In this document: one piece after another, positions 1-12,245 of the stretch
Position numbering within the stretch: the first letter of the stretch is position 1
Layout: every line of letters begins with the position of its first letter
Assembly (NCBI RefSeq): GCF_963678635.1
Contig: NC_087063.1
Coordinates: 76,899,617 to 76,963,616 of the forward strand
Length of the DNA stretch: 64,000 nucleotides
Source of the DNA: Symsagittifera roscoffensis
Lineage: Eukaryota; Xenacoelomorpha; Acoela; Convolutidae
Direction: 5' to 3'
The notes under the pieces: model-generated
What the model was told of the DNA's origin: nothing
Database searches by the model: none
The model's input: the letters and a program-made list of their open reading frames with translations, nothing else
Position numbers and translations under genes: made by a program

Positions 1-459
1 AAACATCCTCGAACAAATTTGGATTTCAGATTTCGAGTATTGCAGCTAGGAGATTTGACAACAGAAATTGTGAGGATGGTTTTCTCATCTCGGATTTTCC
101 TTTTTATACCACACGAATCTATTTCACTGCACTCGTTTTGCAGCATGAAATTGATTTTTGCCGATAAGAGAGATTATAAATTCAATTAGAGACACTTGTG
201 AATAAGTATTTAAGGTCGTTGTTTCGTAAATAACTGATTTTTAGAGCTCAAAGAGGTTCATTTACTTTTTAAATCATCTAAAATTGATTTATTTTCCTAC
301 AGAAGTGGCTCAAAATTGATTTGTAAATAAAAGTGACATTATAGGCTGCAGCAGCTTATGCGAAGTAGATTATCGATGCATTTGTCATAATTATGAACCA
401 TTCTATCGCTTACAAAGTCTAAGATTACTAAAAAAACACAAAACACTAAAAGAGGCCTA

Positions 460-523
460 GGAAATTAGACGACGAGCAAGAAGTTATTTTCTGATCGTCT
501 AATTTGCCTATCGTCTAATTTCC
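460..523. repeat. Short fold-back repeat with 13-bp inverted arms
   Basis: GGAAATTAGACGA at 460-472 is the exact reverse complement of TCGTCTAATTTCC at 511-523. A third, partial arm (TCGTCTAATTT) lies at 495-505. The arrangement could be a tiny MITE remnant or a hairpin. I see no gene attached to it. Confidence 0.6.
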
Positions 524-1210
524 CAAACTCTCACTAAAACAAGTGATAAACTGTAAAAAACGTGTTGATGGAGTGGAATAATGTACCAAGCTGTGATGCG
601 GGAAAATCCCACCATGGAGAGAATATAAAAGTTGTCAATAGATTCCACAAAAGTACACGCAGTATGCCATCTCTTTTTGAGAATAAAAATCAAATCATTT
701 TTCAGGTGATCACATTGTGCCTCCGTAAATCTATGAACAATTTTTGGCGTTTGCTATTCATAATTTAAGCCGCACACTCAAACAGCTCATATGGCGCATG
801 GCGGGGCTCGAACCTCAAGTCTGTTGGTTGACAGGATAAGCCCAAGAATCCTATTTAGAGCCTTCAAATGCAAATAATGGGAAAGTGTCAAAATATCTTT
901 GTCTTGAATTTGATTGATTTTTTGAAGTTGACTGATGGCGAAGATTATCTTAGTGTAATCTTTTTGCATGTTTTATCGACTAAAAGCTATCGAGACAATA
1001 TTTGCTCTCTGGCTGTTCCAAATTGAGTAACTATGATTGAAGCATACTTCAAAAAATAGATAACAGTTAGACGGTTGACATTAATATGTTATCTACAAAT
1101 TGAGAAACCAAAATTTTTGTCATTTTATTTTGAATGGTGGCTTCAAAGCAGTTGCAAAATGCACCTTTTTTATCATTAAAATATGAAAAAATTGTTTTGG
1201 ATTGATAAAT

Positions 1211-1436
1211 AGGGCGAGGCGGCAATTCGTAACAGGCGACAATTCGTAACAAGCGAAAATTCGTAACAAGGCATTGGCAAGTAGAATACGCTTGCTCCGC
1301 TGTGCTTACATCCGGCACGAGAGGAGTTCTACGCGTGAATCAGTGATCCCCGCTTAATCTACTGTTACGAATTGTCGCTTGTTACCAATTGTCGCCTGTT
1401 ACGAATTGTGGTTTGTTACAAATTGTCGCCTCACGG
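1211..1436. repeat. Fold-back element built of tandem 17-bp units
   Basis: Units close to GCGACAATTCGTAACAA are tandemly repeated at about 1211-1268. They recur in inverted orientation at about 1361-1436, around a roughly 95-bp non-repeated centre. Inverted arms made of short repeated units suggest a non-autonomous fold-back (MITE-like) element. No transposase is visible and I could not identify a target-site duplication. Confidence 0.6.
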
Positions 1437-3354
1437 ATAAATATATTGACTGAGAATTTTTAAGCTACTGCGGGAATCTTTCAACTTATATGAATGGATC
1501 TTTCTAACCAAAGGAAGACAAGACATCCGACATTTAGAGATTTCATATCGACTGCAAAGCTATTACCTCTGCAAAATATATTTGAGTTCTGATCGCATTT
1601 TGGCAAAACAAGTAATTAAAGCTACTATATCCTTTGGTTTCTTGATTTTGGTTTCTTTAAAAGGTTTTATTTTTAACGGAAAATAATTTTTTTAAACAAA
1701 ATTAGTTTGGCACTTAAAATGAATTATAATTTTAAAAATTGTAATAATTGTAAAGGTTACCAACCAAAATCTCTTGAGAGTTCAATGCATTCTATTTTTT
1801 GCTCATTCAAACCATTTGCTGACACAATTAATTTAAAAAAGATAGTTTAATCAGTTTTCTGTTCTTCGCGATGGCTTCATGTTTTCTCTTTTGTTAAAAA
1901 AATGATAATAAAAATAGCGTATGAGTTCACGTCAAAAAAGAGTGGATTTGGTAATTTTCAACAGTATTCAGGTATGTTCTAATTGTCAAACAAAATGTCG
2001 GAATTTTGTTGCTTGGTTGTTTTGTGTCCATTTTTTGTGAGCCATTTTTGAAACATCTTAAAGCAATTTTTGATCATCTTGAAACAAGTGATGTTTTGAT
2101 CTCATTATCAGCAACTTGTTTCAAATGCGACCATTCTGTTGTAAAATTGAGGGGTTTGAAAATGGTCAACTTGGCCATTTTGGGACAACAGTTAGGCTAC
2201 TTATATTTTGTTTGATCCAAATTGATCTCATGATGATAGATATTGACGAATCAGTAAACTTTGTAGATAAAGGTCAGCGCTAATTTTAGGTTTTTGAGAA
2301 CAACGTGGTTATTGGGTAAATAGATCCAACAGTCTGGGCTTGAGTCGAGGACTTGGAAGCCACACAACTAAAAAGCCTCGACTTAAATCAGAGAAGTGAT
2401 ATTTAGAGATAAAAAATTACAGTTTTTTGTGTAGTTGATATCACAATGACAACCCTGGAATATTGCTTAGTTTTTATCAAAAAAAGAAATGACAAAAATA
2501 TGCAGAACATTTAGTTTTGGTAGCAAGCAACTGTACAGTCGCGCAGACTTTTGCTATTGTTAAGAGGGAGGGGGGGGGAGGTTCTCATGATGGAAAACTT
2601 TAAGCCACTCAGAATCGTTAGACGTTCTTATAGGCTAAAGGACTTTCGTTCAAAACCGAAATCATTATTAACAGAAAATCAACAAAAGTAGCCAAAGTTT
2701 TTTTTTCATATTTTTTGATTTCGTTTTCTTTTTAGTTGGAAGTATATGTATCTGCTTATTTTACCTTCGGTCAATCTTAATTTTAAAAGCTTGATTTATT
2801 CGCTTTCTTTGAAATTTTCCGATTTATTTGATATTGTTGAATACTCAAATCTGATTGGTTGAAATAAACGAAAAAAGTTCCATTATTTGGTCTCTCCATC
2901 ATGAGGGATGCCACCTGAAGTAAGTCTTGCACATTTAATTTGGTCTAGCCGGCTGTTGACTTTTTCGGTTCACTCGCGTCGTAGAGTTTCCATACTCTGC
3001 TTAGACCGAAAAAAAAACAAATAGAAAAACAAGAATAACAAAAGAAGACTGCTCGAATAACAAGAATAACAAAAGAAAACCCTGAATGTTCCGACTGTCT
3101 CTTAATTAATATCCCATAGTTTTTGGGAAAAGAAAAGATTGGATACTTTAACACACCGAGCATAAATATTCAGTTTTTCTTCAAAAGTCGGAAGAATTAT
3201 TTAAGATGCACATTGAGTTTTAGATTCGGCCACAGAAACAGGGAACGAGCGTTATCTTCCTGGGTTGAGGTGTTTGACTCATGATTTGGCCGACCCGGTC
3301 GAACGATGTCCGGTTTTCGTCTCAAGTTAGGACGGTCGAACAAAGACTATAAAC

Positions 3355-3480
3355 AAACAAATTCGAATGATGGGTCAAACAGGGTCGAATTAAGAGTCGA
3401 ACAGGGTCGAATGATGGGTCGAACAGGGTCGAATGATGAGTCGAAATGGGTCGAAACATGGGTCGAACAGGGTCGAAATC
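3355..3480. repeat. Minisatellite, GGGTCGAAC-rich
   Basis: About 125 bp of imperfect 11-22-bp units of the type CAGGGTCGAATGATGGGTCGAA are tandemly arrayed. The TCGA core resembles the degenerate arrays at 10.2-12.8 kb, suggesting a related simple-sequence source. It is non-coding as far as I can see. Confidence 0.75.
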
Positions 3481-3559
3481 TTTGAGTGTGTGTTTTGAAG
3501 ATGTGGTTGAGTTTTTTCCCTCCTAGATTCAATGATGGATGAGAACATTCAAAAAATTG

Positions 3560-3725
3560 CTCCGTATCCGGCAGGGGGTGGATCTACAATTTTCTCGAGG
3601 TGAGCGTGAGGTGTCAGATTTTCAAAAAATTTTGAACTTTTTTCGATCTTTGATTTTTTTAGGTCGACTAAACTGATTTTCCGAGCTGTCCTAAAGAACT
3701 AAAAAGTCCCTGTTTTGCCCAAAAT
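3560..3725 (+). repeat. Dispersed repeat, copy 1
   Basis: The pattern here (TTTTCGAGGTGAG, then a TTTTTCAAAAAATTT-like stretch, a thymine-rich stretch, GGTCGACTAAA and TTTTCCGAGCT) recurs at about 6065-6215 and more weakly at 47230-47400. This marks a short dispersed repeat family with a purine-rich (guanine-run) segment. No coding potential is conserved between copies. Confidence 0.5.
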
Positions 3726-4440
3726 TTAACCATCAGGTTAACAAATTGGGCCAACAGATTAACAAAAGTTGTTCTAGTGAGATTTCAAATAAGCTCTTAC
3801 AGTCTCGAGCAAAGTTTCAACCATTTCAGTCAAATTAATGTAAGAACTAACTGTAACAAAAATAACAAGATAATTGCATTAGCGCGAAAACAATTACAAT
3901 ACATATCTTGGCTCAAGTTAATTTGAAACGACTTATGAGCGGACTAAATAGCCGCTTATGCGTTAATAGAACGAAAGATGTGGCGCCCTAATTGCCCTAA
4001 CTGCCCTAGTTAGATAGCTGAGTTGACGATCGTCAAACCGCCAAAAACCAAGGACAATTGAATACGGCTGAAATGTTTTTTAAATTTGAGCTCAAAACTA
4101 AAATATTTTTCAGATGCTATAAAAAAATTGCACCCAAAATAGCTTGTTAGAAGAAAAAACTACCCGAGAAAATATATGCCATCACTTTGCACTTTCGTAA
4201 TTATATCTTTACATTTCTAGAGAATCATGTTCCAGGATCTATTTAAATTAGTCTTCGATTTTTTCTAAAAATTCGATTTTTTTGTGATCAATGGTTTTGA
4301 ACAGAATGAAAAAAACTAGCAGAGAGTATGTAAATCACGTAAATCACTATGAAAACCACTATGAAAGGACTCAAATAAAAGTGGAGGGTTCCTTGTGGTC
4401 CTTTTTTCATTCAAGCTGAAATAAAAGGTTTCCGGTAAGT

Positions 4441-4446
4441 TTTATT
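4441..4446 (-). promoter_or_regulatory. Polyadenylation signal AATAAA of the glutamate receptor gene
   Basis: TTTATT on the plus strand reads AATAAA on the minus strand, 16 bases past the receptor stop codon (4463-4465). Position and orientation suit the 3' end of that gene. Confidence 0.6.
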
Positions 4447-4462
4447 TCATAAGACGTGTGAT

Positions 4463-7448
4463 TCAAAATTTTACTATTTGTTTAATCTTAGAGCAAATGT
4501 CAGCGTTCTTTGCAGCTTTGATGCCAACTTTAACTCCAAAAATGACAAAAGACAGCACAAGACCAATTATAAATGCCAAAAAGACTCCTCGGATATCGTC
4601 AAAGCCAATTGTTTCTACGTTTGCTGCCAATTTGTGCTTATCCGAGCATTGAGATCGTGTTACGAACCAAGTTCGGTGGATCTTGGCCATAGTCCCGTCC
4701 TCAATAATTTCTAGAATGTTCTTCGAGAATATTTCAGTCAGTGGGGATCCTTTTGGAAATGCGAACCCATAACCTGGTCCAGTTTTTGGACTCGAAGAAC
4801 TTCGGACCATTTCCAAATCACAAGGTGCGAATGTTAAGTCGTAACTGAGATACGGTGATTCACGGATGAAAGCGAAGTCGTCTCGTGCTCTTACTCGGGC
4901 CATTCCTTCGGCTGCGTCGTAGAACCCACTGTCTCGACTGATCATATCCGCATACATTTTCTGTAGAACTCTTTTTTTACCCATTTAGTAAAATCTGTTT
5001 CTGTTTCAAAAAATCGGTATGTTCTTTTCTTACCCAAATTGAGCTTCTAGTCGAGTCGAAATTCAGAAAGTGGTCTAATAGAAAAGCTACACTCGTAACA
5101 TCTAGTAGCTATCAAATTCAGAAATATATGTAAAAACAAAACTGTTAAAAAACGTTTTTTTTTTAAAGGAGTGCCTGAAAGTCTCAAAAATGAGTTGATC
5201 GATTTTTAAGGAATGAATTCTGAAAAACACGCCCGTTCTTTATCCAGAATCATAATGATCACATGTTGGCTGACTTTGCTCGATTAAAATTCTACAAGAA
5301 CAAAAAAAGGGATATTAAGCTGAGTTGGTGATCAAATTAGAGCACGCCAAAGTTTATAGGCACGACCGGCATATAAGCCCCACCTCAAATTTTCCACTTG
5401 AGAAACGTGTGTAATTCATGAATTACGGTGACTTTAATTTTATCGAGTTTTAAACTGCTAGCTTAAGTTCAGATAAAAAAATTAGAGAGGCAGTTTCATC
5501 AAATTATTTCATGTCAAGTCTTTGGACTACGTGTATGAAGTCTTCGGATTGTGTTTTTATTGCTAAGCTTCAAGCCAAGGGGTTTTCAGTATAAAAACTA
5601 AACAATTCTGCTCGTATATCTGGGCACAGCCCTGAATGTTCCGACTTCCCCTCAACTGGTCTTTAATAGTTTTTGTTAAAAAAATTGACAAAACTTAAAG
5701 TGTAGGCAAGTGTTAACATTTGACAAGAGTTAATATGACCAAATATATTAGACCTCAATTATTTTTGAAATGGTTAAGAGTGCGGATAATTTTTCACACG
5801 TAAACAATTGGCAAATTGAAACTATGAAAGTAATGTTCAAGTAGCGATGGTAACCACAGTTTACTCAGTGCAAGCATACTCGCTTGACAATCCAAAGACG
5901 CAAAGTGAGTATGCAAAGTGAGCAATCCAAATGGCGAAGACCTGAATATTACAGCTGCTCTTAAACTGGTCCCGAATTTTTTTTGAAAAAATATTGCAAA
6001 AAATGAGTTTTGGGCTGATAATAATAAGTTATTGAAAATTGAGTCGTATTTTACGTTCCATTAGCTTCAGGGGCAGACCTAATATTTTTCGAGGTGAGAG
6101 GGGGGGGGGGGGGGGGAGTGGATTTTTAAAAAAATTTCGCAAATTTTGTCGACTTTTGTTTCTCTTAGATCGACCAAATTGGTTTTCCGAGCTCTACCAA
6201 AACATTCAAAAAAACATTGAAAAAAAACAGGACAAAAAAAAAACGTTTCTAAGCTTTTTTATGAAAAAAGTTTACCAAAAATTGCGTTTTTGGCGCGCGC
6301 GCGAAAACGCAAGCTAGCACGAAAACGCAAGTGAAATATTGTTTAAAATCATGCTCAAGACATCAATAATGTCTCGTCAAAATTAGATAACTAAAAAGTC
6401 GATAATATCGAAAAGAAAAAAAAACCATTTCGAGACCAAATAATCCGTAATTTTTTTCAAAAGTCGATACAAACATTTAGATTATCTTGATTTTTTTCTT
6501 GTTCAATCTATGTTTAGTTAGGGTTAAACATTTCTGCTGGGCCGAGGAAATGACCAGTATAAAAATTAACAAATGAAGTTTTTTTGTTCTGGAAAAAGAG
6601 CCCTGAAAAGGTTCATAAGAAGTGTCACTGAATGCAAGATTAGTAGCCTGGCCTTTCATAGCTCCATAATGAAAATCAGGAAAACGGAGTAGATCTTCAA
6701 TCGATTTCAGAGGTACCGTTCCTCTGTTAACAGTCAATAATGCTGTTAATAATGAAGAGTAAAGAGTCAGCATCGCCAAAGAGAAAAACCACCACGACAC
6801 CGCAGTCATACGAGACGCTAAAGACTTCGGATATGATTCGGGTCCTTGGCCAAAAAGGCAAGCGAACGTGAAATAGAGACAGGAGCCAATACTACGAAGA
6901 CGGTTGTTCTGAGAATTGAACATTCCGAAGAAATACAAAGCGGCTGCAGATATTAACAAGCAACATAGAATTGCTAGCCACACATATTTCGAAAAGGGCA
7001 TAAAAAAAGCAGTCAAGCCAAAATTGACGGTGGGTTTTTTGAATACAACTGCTAATTCTATTTGCATATAAGGAACAGTAAAATCGACAACTTGAGATCG
7101 ATGAGCGTTGATAGTCAAATCAGCTGCTCCCATGTCAACCCGACCTTCAAGAATTTCGCCTATAATTCCGTTCCAAGACTTGTTTCCAATCGGAGATCCA
7201 TAATTACTGTCTGGCGACGGAATAAAATTGTACTGAAAGCCGATTCGAATTTGCAACTCGTCGATTAAAGTTTGAATTAGTCCGATTCGTTGAGTCTCGT
7301 TGTCCAGTCCGGTGAGCTCAAATAGAAACGGTTCAGTGTAAATAATTGAAATGTTAAGTAACATACCTTTAAGTGGCGTTAAACTATTTGTTACTGAAAA
7401 CACTAAGAAAACTAGAAAAACAATTGAAATTTGGGTAATTTTGTGCAT
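4463..7448 (-). CDS. Ionotropic glutamate receptor (compact, no amino-terminal domain), two exons
   Basis: Exons are 7448-6603 and 4960-4463, about 447 residues. The protein starts with a signal peptide (hydrophobic residues about 5-22) and goes directly into the ligand-binding S1 lobe, so the large amino-terminal domain of classical AMPA/kainate receptors is absent. Visible features: the S1 arginine in TINAHRSQVVDF, matching the alpha-carboxylate-binding Arg; M1 (YVWLAILCC...); a pore loop with GQGPESYPKSLASR; M3 ending LYSSLLTALLTV in place of the canonical SYTANLAAF; an S2 lobe with RESPYLSY retaining the acidic ligand residue; a probable disulfide pair (APCDL and SQCSD); and M4 (GVFLAFIIGLVLSF). 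It should form a ligand-gated cation channel at the plasma membrane. The divergent M3 resembles IR-type or orphan receptors, so the ligand is uncertain. The exons join in frame only with the unusual intron listed separately. Confidence 0.85.
5600..5645 (-). repeat. Dispersed hairpin repeat, copy 2
   Basis: AACAATTCTGCTCGTATATCT followed by a GGGC...GCCCTG hairpin and AATGTTCCGAC matches, in reverse complement, the copies at 48527-48572 and 50774-50816. The partial copy at 3080-3095 has the same orientation as this one. Here the hairpin loop is degraded. Confidence 0.6.
6065..6215 (+). repeat. Dispersed repeat, copy 2, with 17-G run
   Basis: This is a second copy of the family described at 3560-3725. 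It shares TTTTTCGAGGTGAG, the thymine-rich middle, the GATCGACCAAA block and GGTTTTCCGAGCTCT. A run of 17 G lies at 6100-6116. The open frame through this stretch is a by-product of the repeat. Confidence 0.5.
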
Positions 7449-7611
7449 ATTTACTGCAAAGTAAAGTTAGCCGCGCTTTAGGATAAAGATAAAGAGAAAA
7501 ACTCTTCAATAAAAAATGCAATTATCAGAAACGTAAACTTTGAAAATGTGGAATGAAGTTTTTAGTAACTATTTATTATTGGAAAATAATTGAGAAACTC
7601 ATCATAGAAGT

Positions 7612-7809
7612 TCAACTCAAGAGTTTGTTGAACAAATGTACCAGCTCACTCCAATTTTTTCTAGGACAGGTCATTTTTCCCCTAAAACCAGTTTGAATGA
7701 TTGGCACTACGGATGAAGAAAGGTCAAAAATTTCATAGCTTATAAGTATTCTCTTCTCTGATTGTTCATTTGAAAGTTGTGTCTCACGCGCGATAACGAA
7801 ATAGGGCAA
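7612..7809 (-). CDS. Possible terminal exon of an unidentified minus-strand gene
   Basis: A 65-codon open frame ends in a stop at 7612 and is followed on the minus strand by AATAAA (plus 7572-7577). The peptide includes KRILISYEIFDLSSSVVPII and KNWSELVHLFNKLLS. I do not recognise a family. There is no strong acceptor directly upstream, so the true 5' edge is unclear. It lies just upstream of the receptor gene on the same strand and could be a neighbouring gene's last exon. It could equally be chance. Confidence 0.25.
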   Translation of the reverse strand: MPYFVIARETQLSNEQSEKRILISYEIFDLSSSVVPIIQTGFRGKMTCPRKNWSELVHLFNKLLS

Positions 7810-10170
7810 ACTTGAACACCGGGTTGGGTAACTTTTGGTTGAAAAAAAATGAGCGGATCTTAGGTTTCAAGAAAAACCTAACACAATTTTTTGAATATGA
7901 GTGGACCCCTTGGGACAAATAGTTTCCATAATGACTTAAGAAATATGATTTTGATTGAAGACAGAAAAGAAATTTTTAAAAATCACTGTCACTGAATATG
8001 AGATAAATCGGTACAATCAAGTTTTTTTTCAGAATGGTAATTGATGGCATTATTTCTGATTTTTCAAAAAAAAAACTATATTTAAATACAATTTGCTCCT
8101 ATTTAGCAGTGCTCAACAGTGGCCCAGTGTAGTGAGCTGAACAGCTCGCATGTTTGTCCTTTCCCTTGTGGAAAAGTGATCATCAACAATTTTGAGCTTT
8201 TGAGACTCAAATGCCATTGACAAAAAGTAATTTGCTAGTTGTAATTTTAGAAGAAAATGTGTTTAACTTTGGTTTTCGTATATTATTATTTTGTTTGAAA
8301 AACTTGTTTATAAGAAACTATTAAATTTATTTCGATACAATGTTTCCGACCATCAAGAATTAGATATTTTTTCGATTTCTGGTTCTGGTGCGTTTTTTGC
8401 ACGCACAATCAGGTTCCACTTAAAATGTAAGACCGGTTCGAGTGTTTTCAAATCAAAACCCTTGCAGGAATGAAAGGATTCCGACTTGAATGAGCGATTC
8501 AAGTCGGAATGAAAAATTCTTGAAAATATCAAAAACTAGAGACTCAAAAATTATGCAAATTTTTCATCCTCCGATGAAAACATTTTAAACAAAAACAGGA
8601 AAAACAAAAAAAAACATTTTTTTTTTGCGAGAACTGATGAAAAAACTAGATAAACAAAATAATCATTCAAATCAAAGCAAAATTCATATTTTTTTTCCAA
8701 AAATGTCCCCGAAAATTTTTAATTTTTTGATTCCCAAATTGAGCTTAAAAACTCCATCGTTTAATTTTCTCGGTTCAACTTCATTTTCTCAGCATAAATT
8801 CAGCATAAATAAGATGTTTTAAGCCTCCTAACTCACCTCGTTTCCTCGAAGTTAGACCAATATCAAAAACTTCAAATGGGTTTTTCTCGACATTTTCAAA
8901 ATTTTTAGATATTCGAATCACAACTGAAAAGATTCAATATGATGTAACCCTTGGCCTATTCTGATGATTATTTGTGGCACCTGATAATGCTTTGAAAAAA
9001 AATCGAAAAAAAATTAAAACTTCGGAATACAAAGTCCTTCTTCTTTTTTTAATGGTCAAAACAATAAGCAGCTGCATGCATCCCTGCCCAAAAATGATAA
9101 AACGATTGCAAACTGTTTTTTATCGACAAATTGTTTTTTTTAGAATATAAAAAGTTTTTCGCTAGCTGGCTTTATAACTTAATTTCTGAATTTTTTCTAG
9201 AATTAAATGTAAATTTAAACAAAAAAATAACGAAATCATATGAAAATAATGAAAAATCATATGAATAAGATATGAATAACCATTGGGAAGGGGAAACAAA
9301 ACGGTTTCGAATTATGAAAATGGTGTTTAGCTCCAGTAAACTGACAGGAAAAAAAGAAATCGAATGATATATTGATATGTGTAAGTTTTCCGGCATCTGA
9401 TATTTTGCTTACAACCAAATGAAACTATAAAATGTAAAGTAAAGCCCACTGTTTTTGTGCCAAAGGGGATGTTTTATGGAGTGAAATCTTTTAGCTTACT
9501 GTTGGTAAAACGTTATTTTACAACAAAACTGAGGAGGAAAGGGGTTTGCAGACGTCGCGACTGAATAAATTTGTGGAAGCTTCTTTTTTGAAAAAGAACA
9601 ACTGATTCGGATTTGCTAAGAGAAGAGGAAGTTTAATTGAATCGAATATGGAGGAATTTCCTAATAACAAAAAGACCAAAAGCACAAAAGTTATACTAGC
9701 AAATGAGAATACAGTAGCATTCAAAAATTAAAAGAACACAAGCGTAAAACTTAGTCGGTTTTTGACAATTTAAAAAACTTTGATTCAGTGAAATTTTCCG
9801 GAGTTTTGGTCCTTTGGGACTGAAAACACGAGTTTCACCAGCCAAAATAAGTCCTTCAAGATTAAGACTCTTAAAAACGGATTATCTCCTGATTGTATCT
9901 TACGTTATTGAGTTTTACGAAAAAAAATTCATTGTCTGGTAAGATATCCGTGTAATTTGAAGGTAAGCTACTTGTCTTGCTGAGAATGAAAAACGTGCCA
10001 TTGGAACTTTGGCATTTTTTTTTACTTATTGAGTGCAACATGTAAAAACATGCTAGCCAAAAATGTGCCATATAGCAACTGGTCATGACTCAAATATTAA
10101 ATAAATATCAACCGAAAACAAAATCGAGTAGAAACACCCAAATTTTTATTTCGTGTTTATTTTTTTTTGT
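7810..10170. other. Gene-free AT-rich stretch
   Basis: Only short, lysine/phenylalanine/isoleucine-rich open frames occur, as expected by chance at this base composition. I see no splice-compatible exons, structured RNA or clear repeat. Confidence 0.55.
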
Positions 10171-10229
10171 ATCATAGCAGCATTTCGGGCCAAGATCGGA
10201 GACTTATGTTGCGATCATTGCTACTCAAA

Positions 10230-11285
10230 ATTAGCTTGTTGAAACTTTGTGCAACCAAGAAGCTTCTGCACGACATAGCGCGATTATAAAAATTATGTTT
10301 CGAATTTGCGCGGCCAGAAACTTTCTTCTCCACTGAGCAATCAAGAAGTTTTTTTGCGACTTTGCGCAACAGAGAAGCCTCTCCGCAAGTTTGCGCGACC
10401 CAAAAAAGAAGTGTCGCAAGCTGTAGTCTTATACTTGATAACCAGAAAACTTGGGTCGAGGATGTGGTTTTCTGATCAGACGGTCGCGGCCAAATTATAG
10501 TTTTTCTAGACTGCCGAAACCGAAATTGGATATTTTCAGACCGTCGCGACGAAAGTTTGGTATTTCTTGATTTTGAAAAACGAGGGAATGTGTCCGCGAC
10601 CGGCGCGATCAAAGAAAATTTAATCGCGACCGCCTCGACCAGAAGAAAGTTAACAGCGACCTGCAATCGACCCGGTAATCGTGGAAAAACGACTGGAGAA
10701 AAAACATTTCGAAATAGTTTGACCCAGTTAAAGCAATCGACTGAGGATTTATTCCGATCGGAAAATGTCAGAAAAAAAAGGACCGATAAACCAAATTCGA
10801 CTGTGTTTGGCTGAGAAAAAATTCAACTGCATGTGAACAGGCAAATTGTTCTACAAACTCTCTGCTTTGCAAGCAAAAATCCGATAATTTTTGAATAAAG
10901 TCAAAAAAATTTTAGCTCAAAATTAAAGGCTTGCTGTTTTGTCATTTCTTGTTTCTGTTTATTTTGTGACTGTTGTTTTTTAATTTTTTGGGAACTATTT
11001 TTTTTGACCACGCCGCGGCAATTTTTTGACGGTGCAGCAATTAATTTTTCGACCATGCAGCGATGAATTTTCTGTCCATGCCGCGACTAGTTTTTGGCCA
11101 TGCCGCGAATATTTTTTCGATGACGCCGCAGCTAACTTTTCGACCATGCAGCGAATGAGGTACGGTATTTCCAGATATTCTCCGCGACTAAAACCCTGTC
11201 CAGACTACGGATTTTCGGTCAAGGAGTTAACATCGGCGGCTCGACCAACAATTTCAAAAAATTAGTCGCGGACCTCGACCCGGGG
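10230..11285. repeat. Degenerate GCGAC-rich satellite
   Basis: Loosely periodic GCGAC, CGCGACC and CGACC words recur every 25-35 bp. From about 11010 to 11160 a clearer unit of about 30 bp (TTTTTCGACCATGCCGCGACT-like) is repeated five or six times. The open frames here repeat the same words in all frames and are not genes. The stretch is richer in CpG than its surroundings. Confidence 0.55.
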
Positions 11286-11869
11286 AGTGTAACAGAAACC
11301 TAATAGGCAGAACAGTTTCATAACACGCGCTGCTCTTCAGAAATTCGACGCCTCGCAGTGGTTTCTCTTGTCAAAATCATTTAGCAAAGTTCCTGGCTGA
11401 TTGGTAACAAAGGTGGCTGATTGATAATAAATCTGTCGTTTAGCGGCTTTTATGCTACTATGTATCAATTTTGGTAGTGGAACTGTGCGAAAAACTCAAT
11501 TTATGTTAATTCATGAAAAAAAAGACTCAATTTTCTTTTATGTAAAATTTCTGTATTTTACGCTACCGTCAGAAATTTCATTTCCCAATATTAGGCCCAA
11601 AATGAAAAATTGATTGGAAATTGCGCGGTGTTAAACGAATGACTTGAGTTCTTATCTTGAGATTAGACCCTATTACGTTGATTTTTGCCCTTATTTATAC
11701 ACATTGATTTTAACCACTTTGTTGCTCTGCTGGTTCAGCGGCCACAAATATGATTGGCTCTTCAAAAAGGTTTCAGAGCTTGAGATCTGACAGAAAAAGG
11801 GGTTGCGAGAAGTCAGCGAAGACAATTCACTGAAACACAGCCATCAGATAACTCTAGTGTAATCTGCAG

Positions 11870-12245
11870 ACCCGGGTCGAGGTGCTCGATTTATGTATCG
11901 ACTTTCTCGATAAAAAATTGGTATGTTTCGACCGTCTTGACCACATTTTGCTATGTCTCGACTTTCTCGACCAAATTTTGGTATGTTTCGACTTTCTCGA
12001 GCCAACAAAAAAACTGTTCGACTTTATTGGACCCAAGTCAGAAAGTTTTGACTTCGTCGACCAAAATTCAGTATGTTTCGGCTTTCTCGACCGTCTCGAC
12101 GGACAATTTTTTAAAAAAATTTGATAAACCCCGTATAAATATGTTTCGATTTTCCCGATCAAAAATGGGCATGTTTCAAATGTCTCTACTTTCTCGATCG
12201 CAAAAAATTGTAAAATTTTCCTCGAAAGCAAGAACAGCAAGGTTA
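11870..12245. repeat. Tandem repeat, about 34-bp TCGACTTTCTCGACC unit
   Basis: Imperfect copies of a unit close to TATGTTTCGACTTTCTCGAC plus an A-rich tail are tandemly arrayed, at least eight copies. The array resumes more loosely at 12480-12800, up to the sequence gap, so the assembly probably broke inside this satellite. Confidence 0.7.

Larger units (their letters stand above)
1..3345. other. Non-coding AT-rich stretch with small fold-backs
   Basis: I see no convincing gene here. All open frames are short, lack splice-compatible neighbours and resemble no family I know. The stretch holds two fold-back repeats (listed separately), a guanine-rich run near 2566-2580 and one partial copy of a dispersed repeat (CCTGAATGTTCCGAC, 3080-3095). 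Confidence 0.6.
4961..6602 (-). other. Putative GG-AG intron of the glutamate receptor gene
   Basis: Family alignment wants ...SYEPFQ joined to KMYADM.... On the minus strand the first segment ends TTTTCAG followed by GGCTC, and the second is preceded by TTCTACAG. The 1642-bp intron would therefore be GG...AG, with CAG on both sides. A GT donor in the right phase exists about 40 bases further on (ACTG/GTCATT) but would add about 13 residues the family lacks. The intron contains a dispersed-repeat copy with a 17-G run (6100-6116) and the hairpin-repeat copy at 5600-5645. Confidence 0.5.

Noticed and set aside
785-860. tRNA-like sequence on the minus strand (GGTTCGAGCCC B-box, CTGT/ACAG arm, ends GCGCCA)
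   Set aside because: T-stem and acceptor pairings fail and the anticodon loop is wrong. At best a tRNA-derived SINE remnant or chance.
6039-6317. 92-codon plus-strand frame with a poly-Gly stretch
   Set aside because: Created by the 17-G run in a dispersed repeat; inside the receptor intron on the opposite strand.
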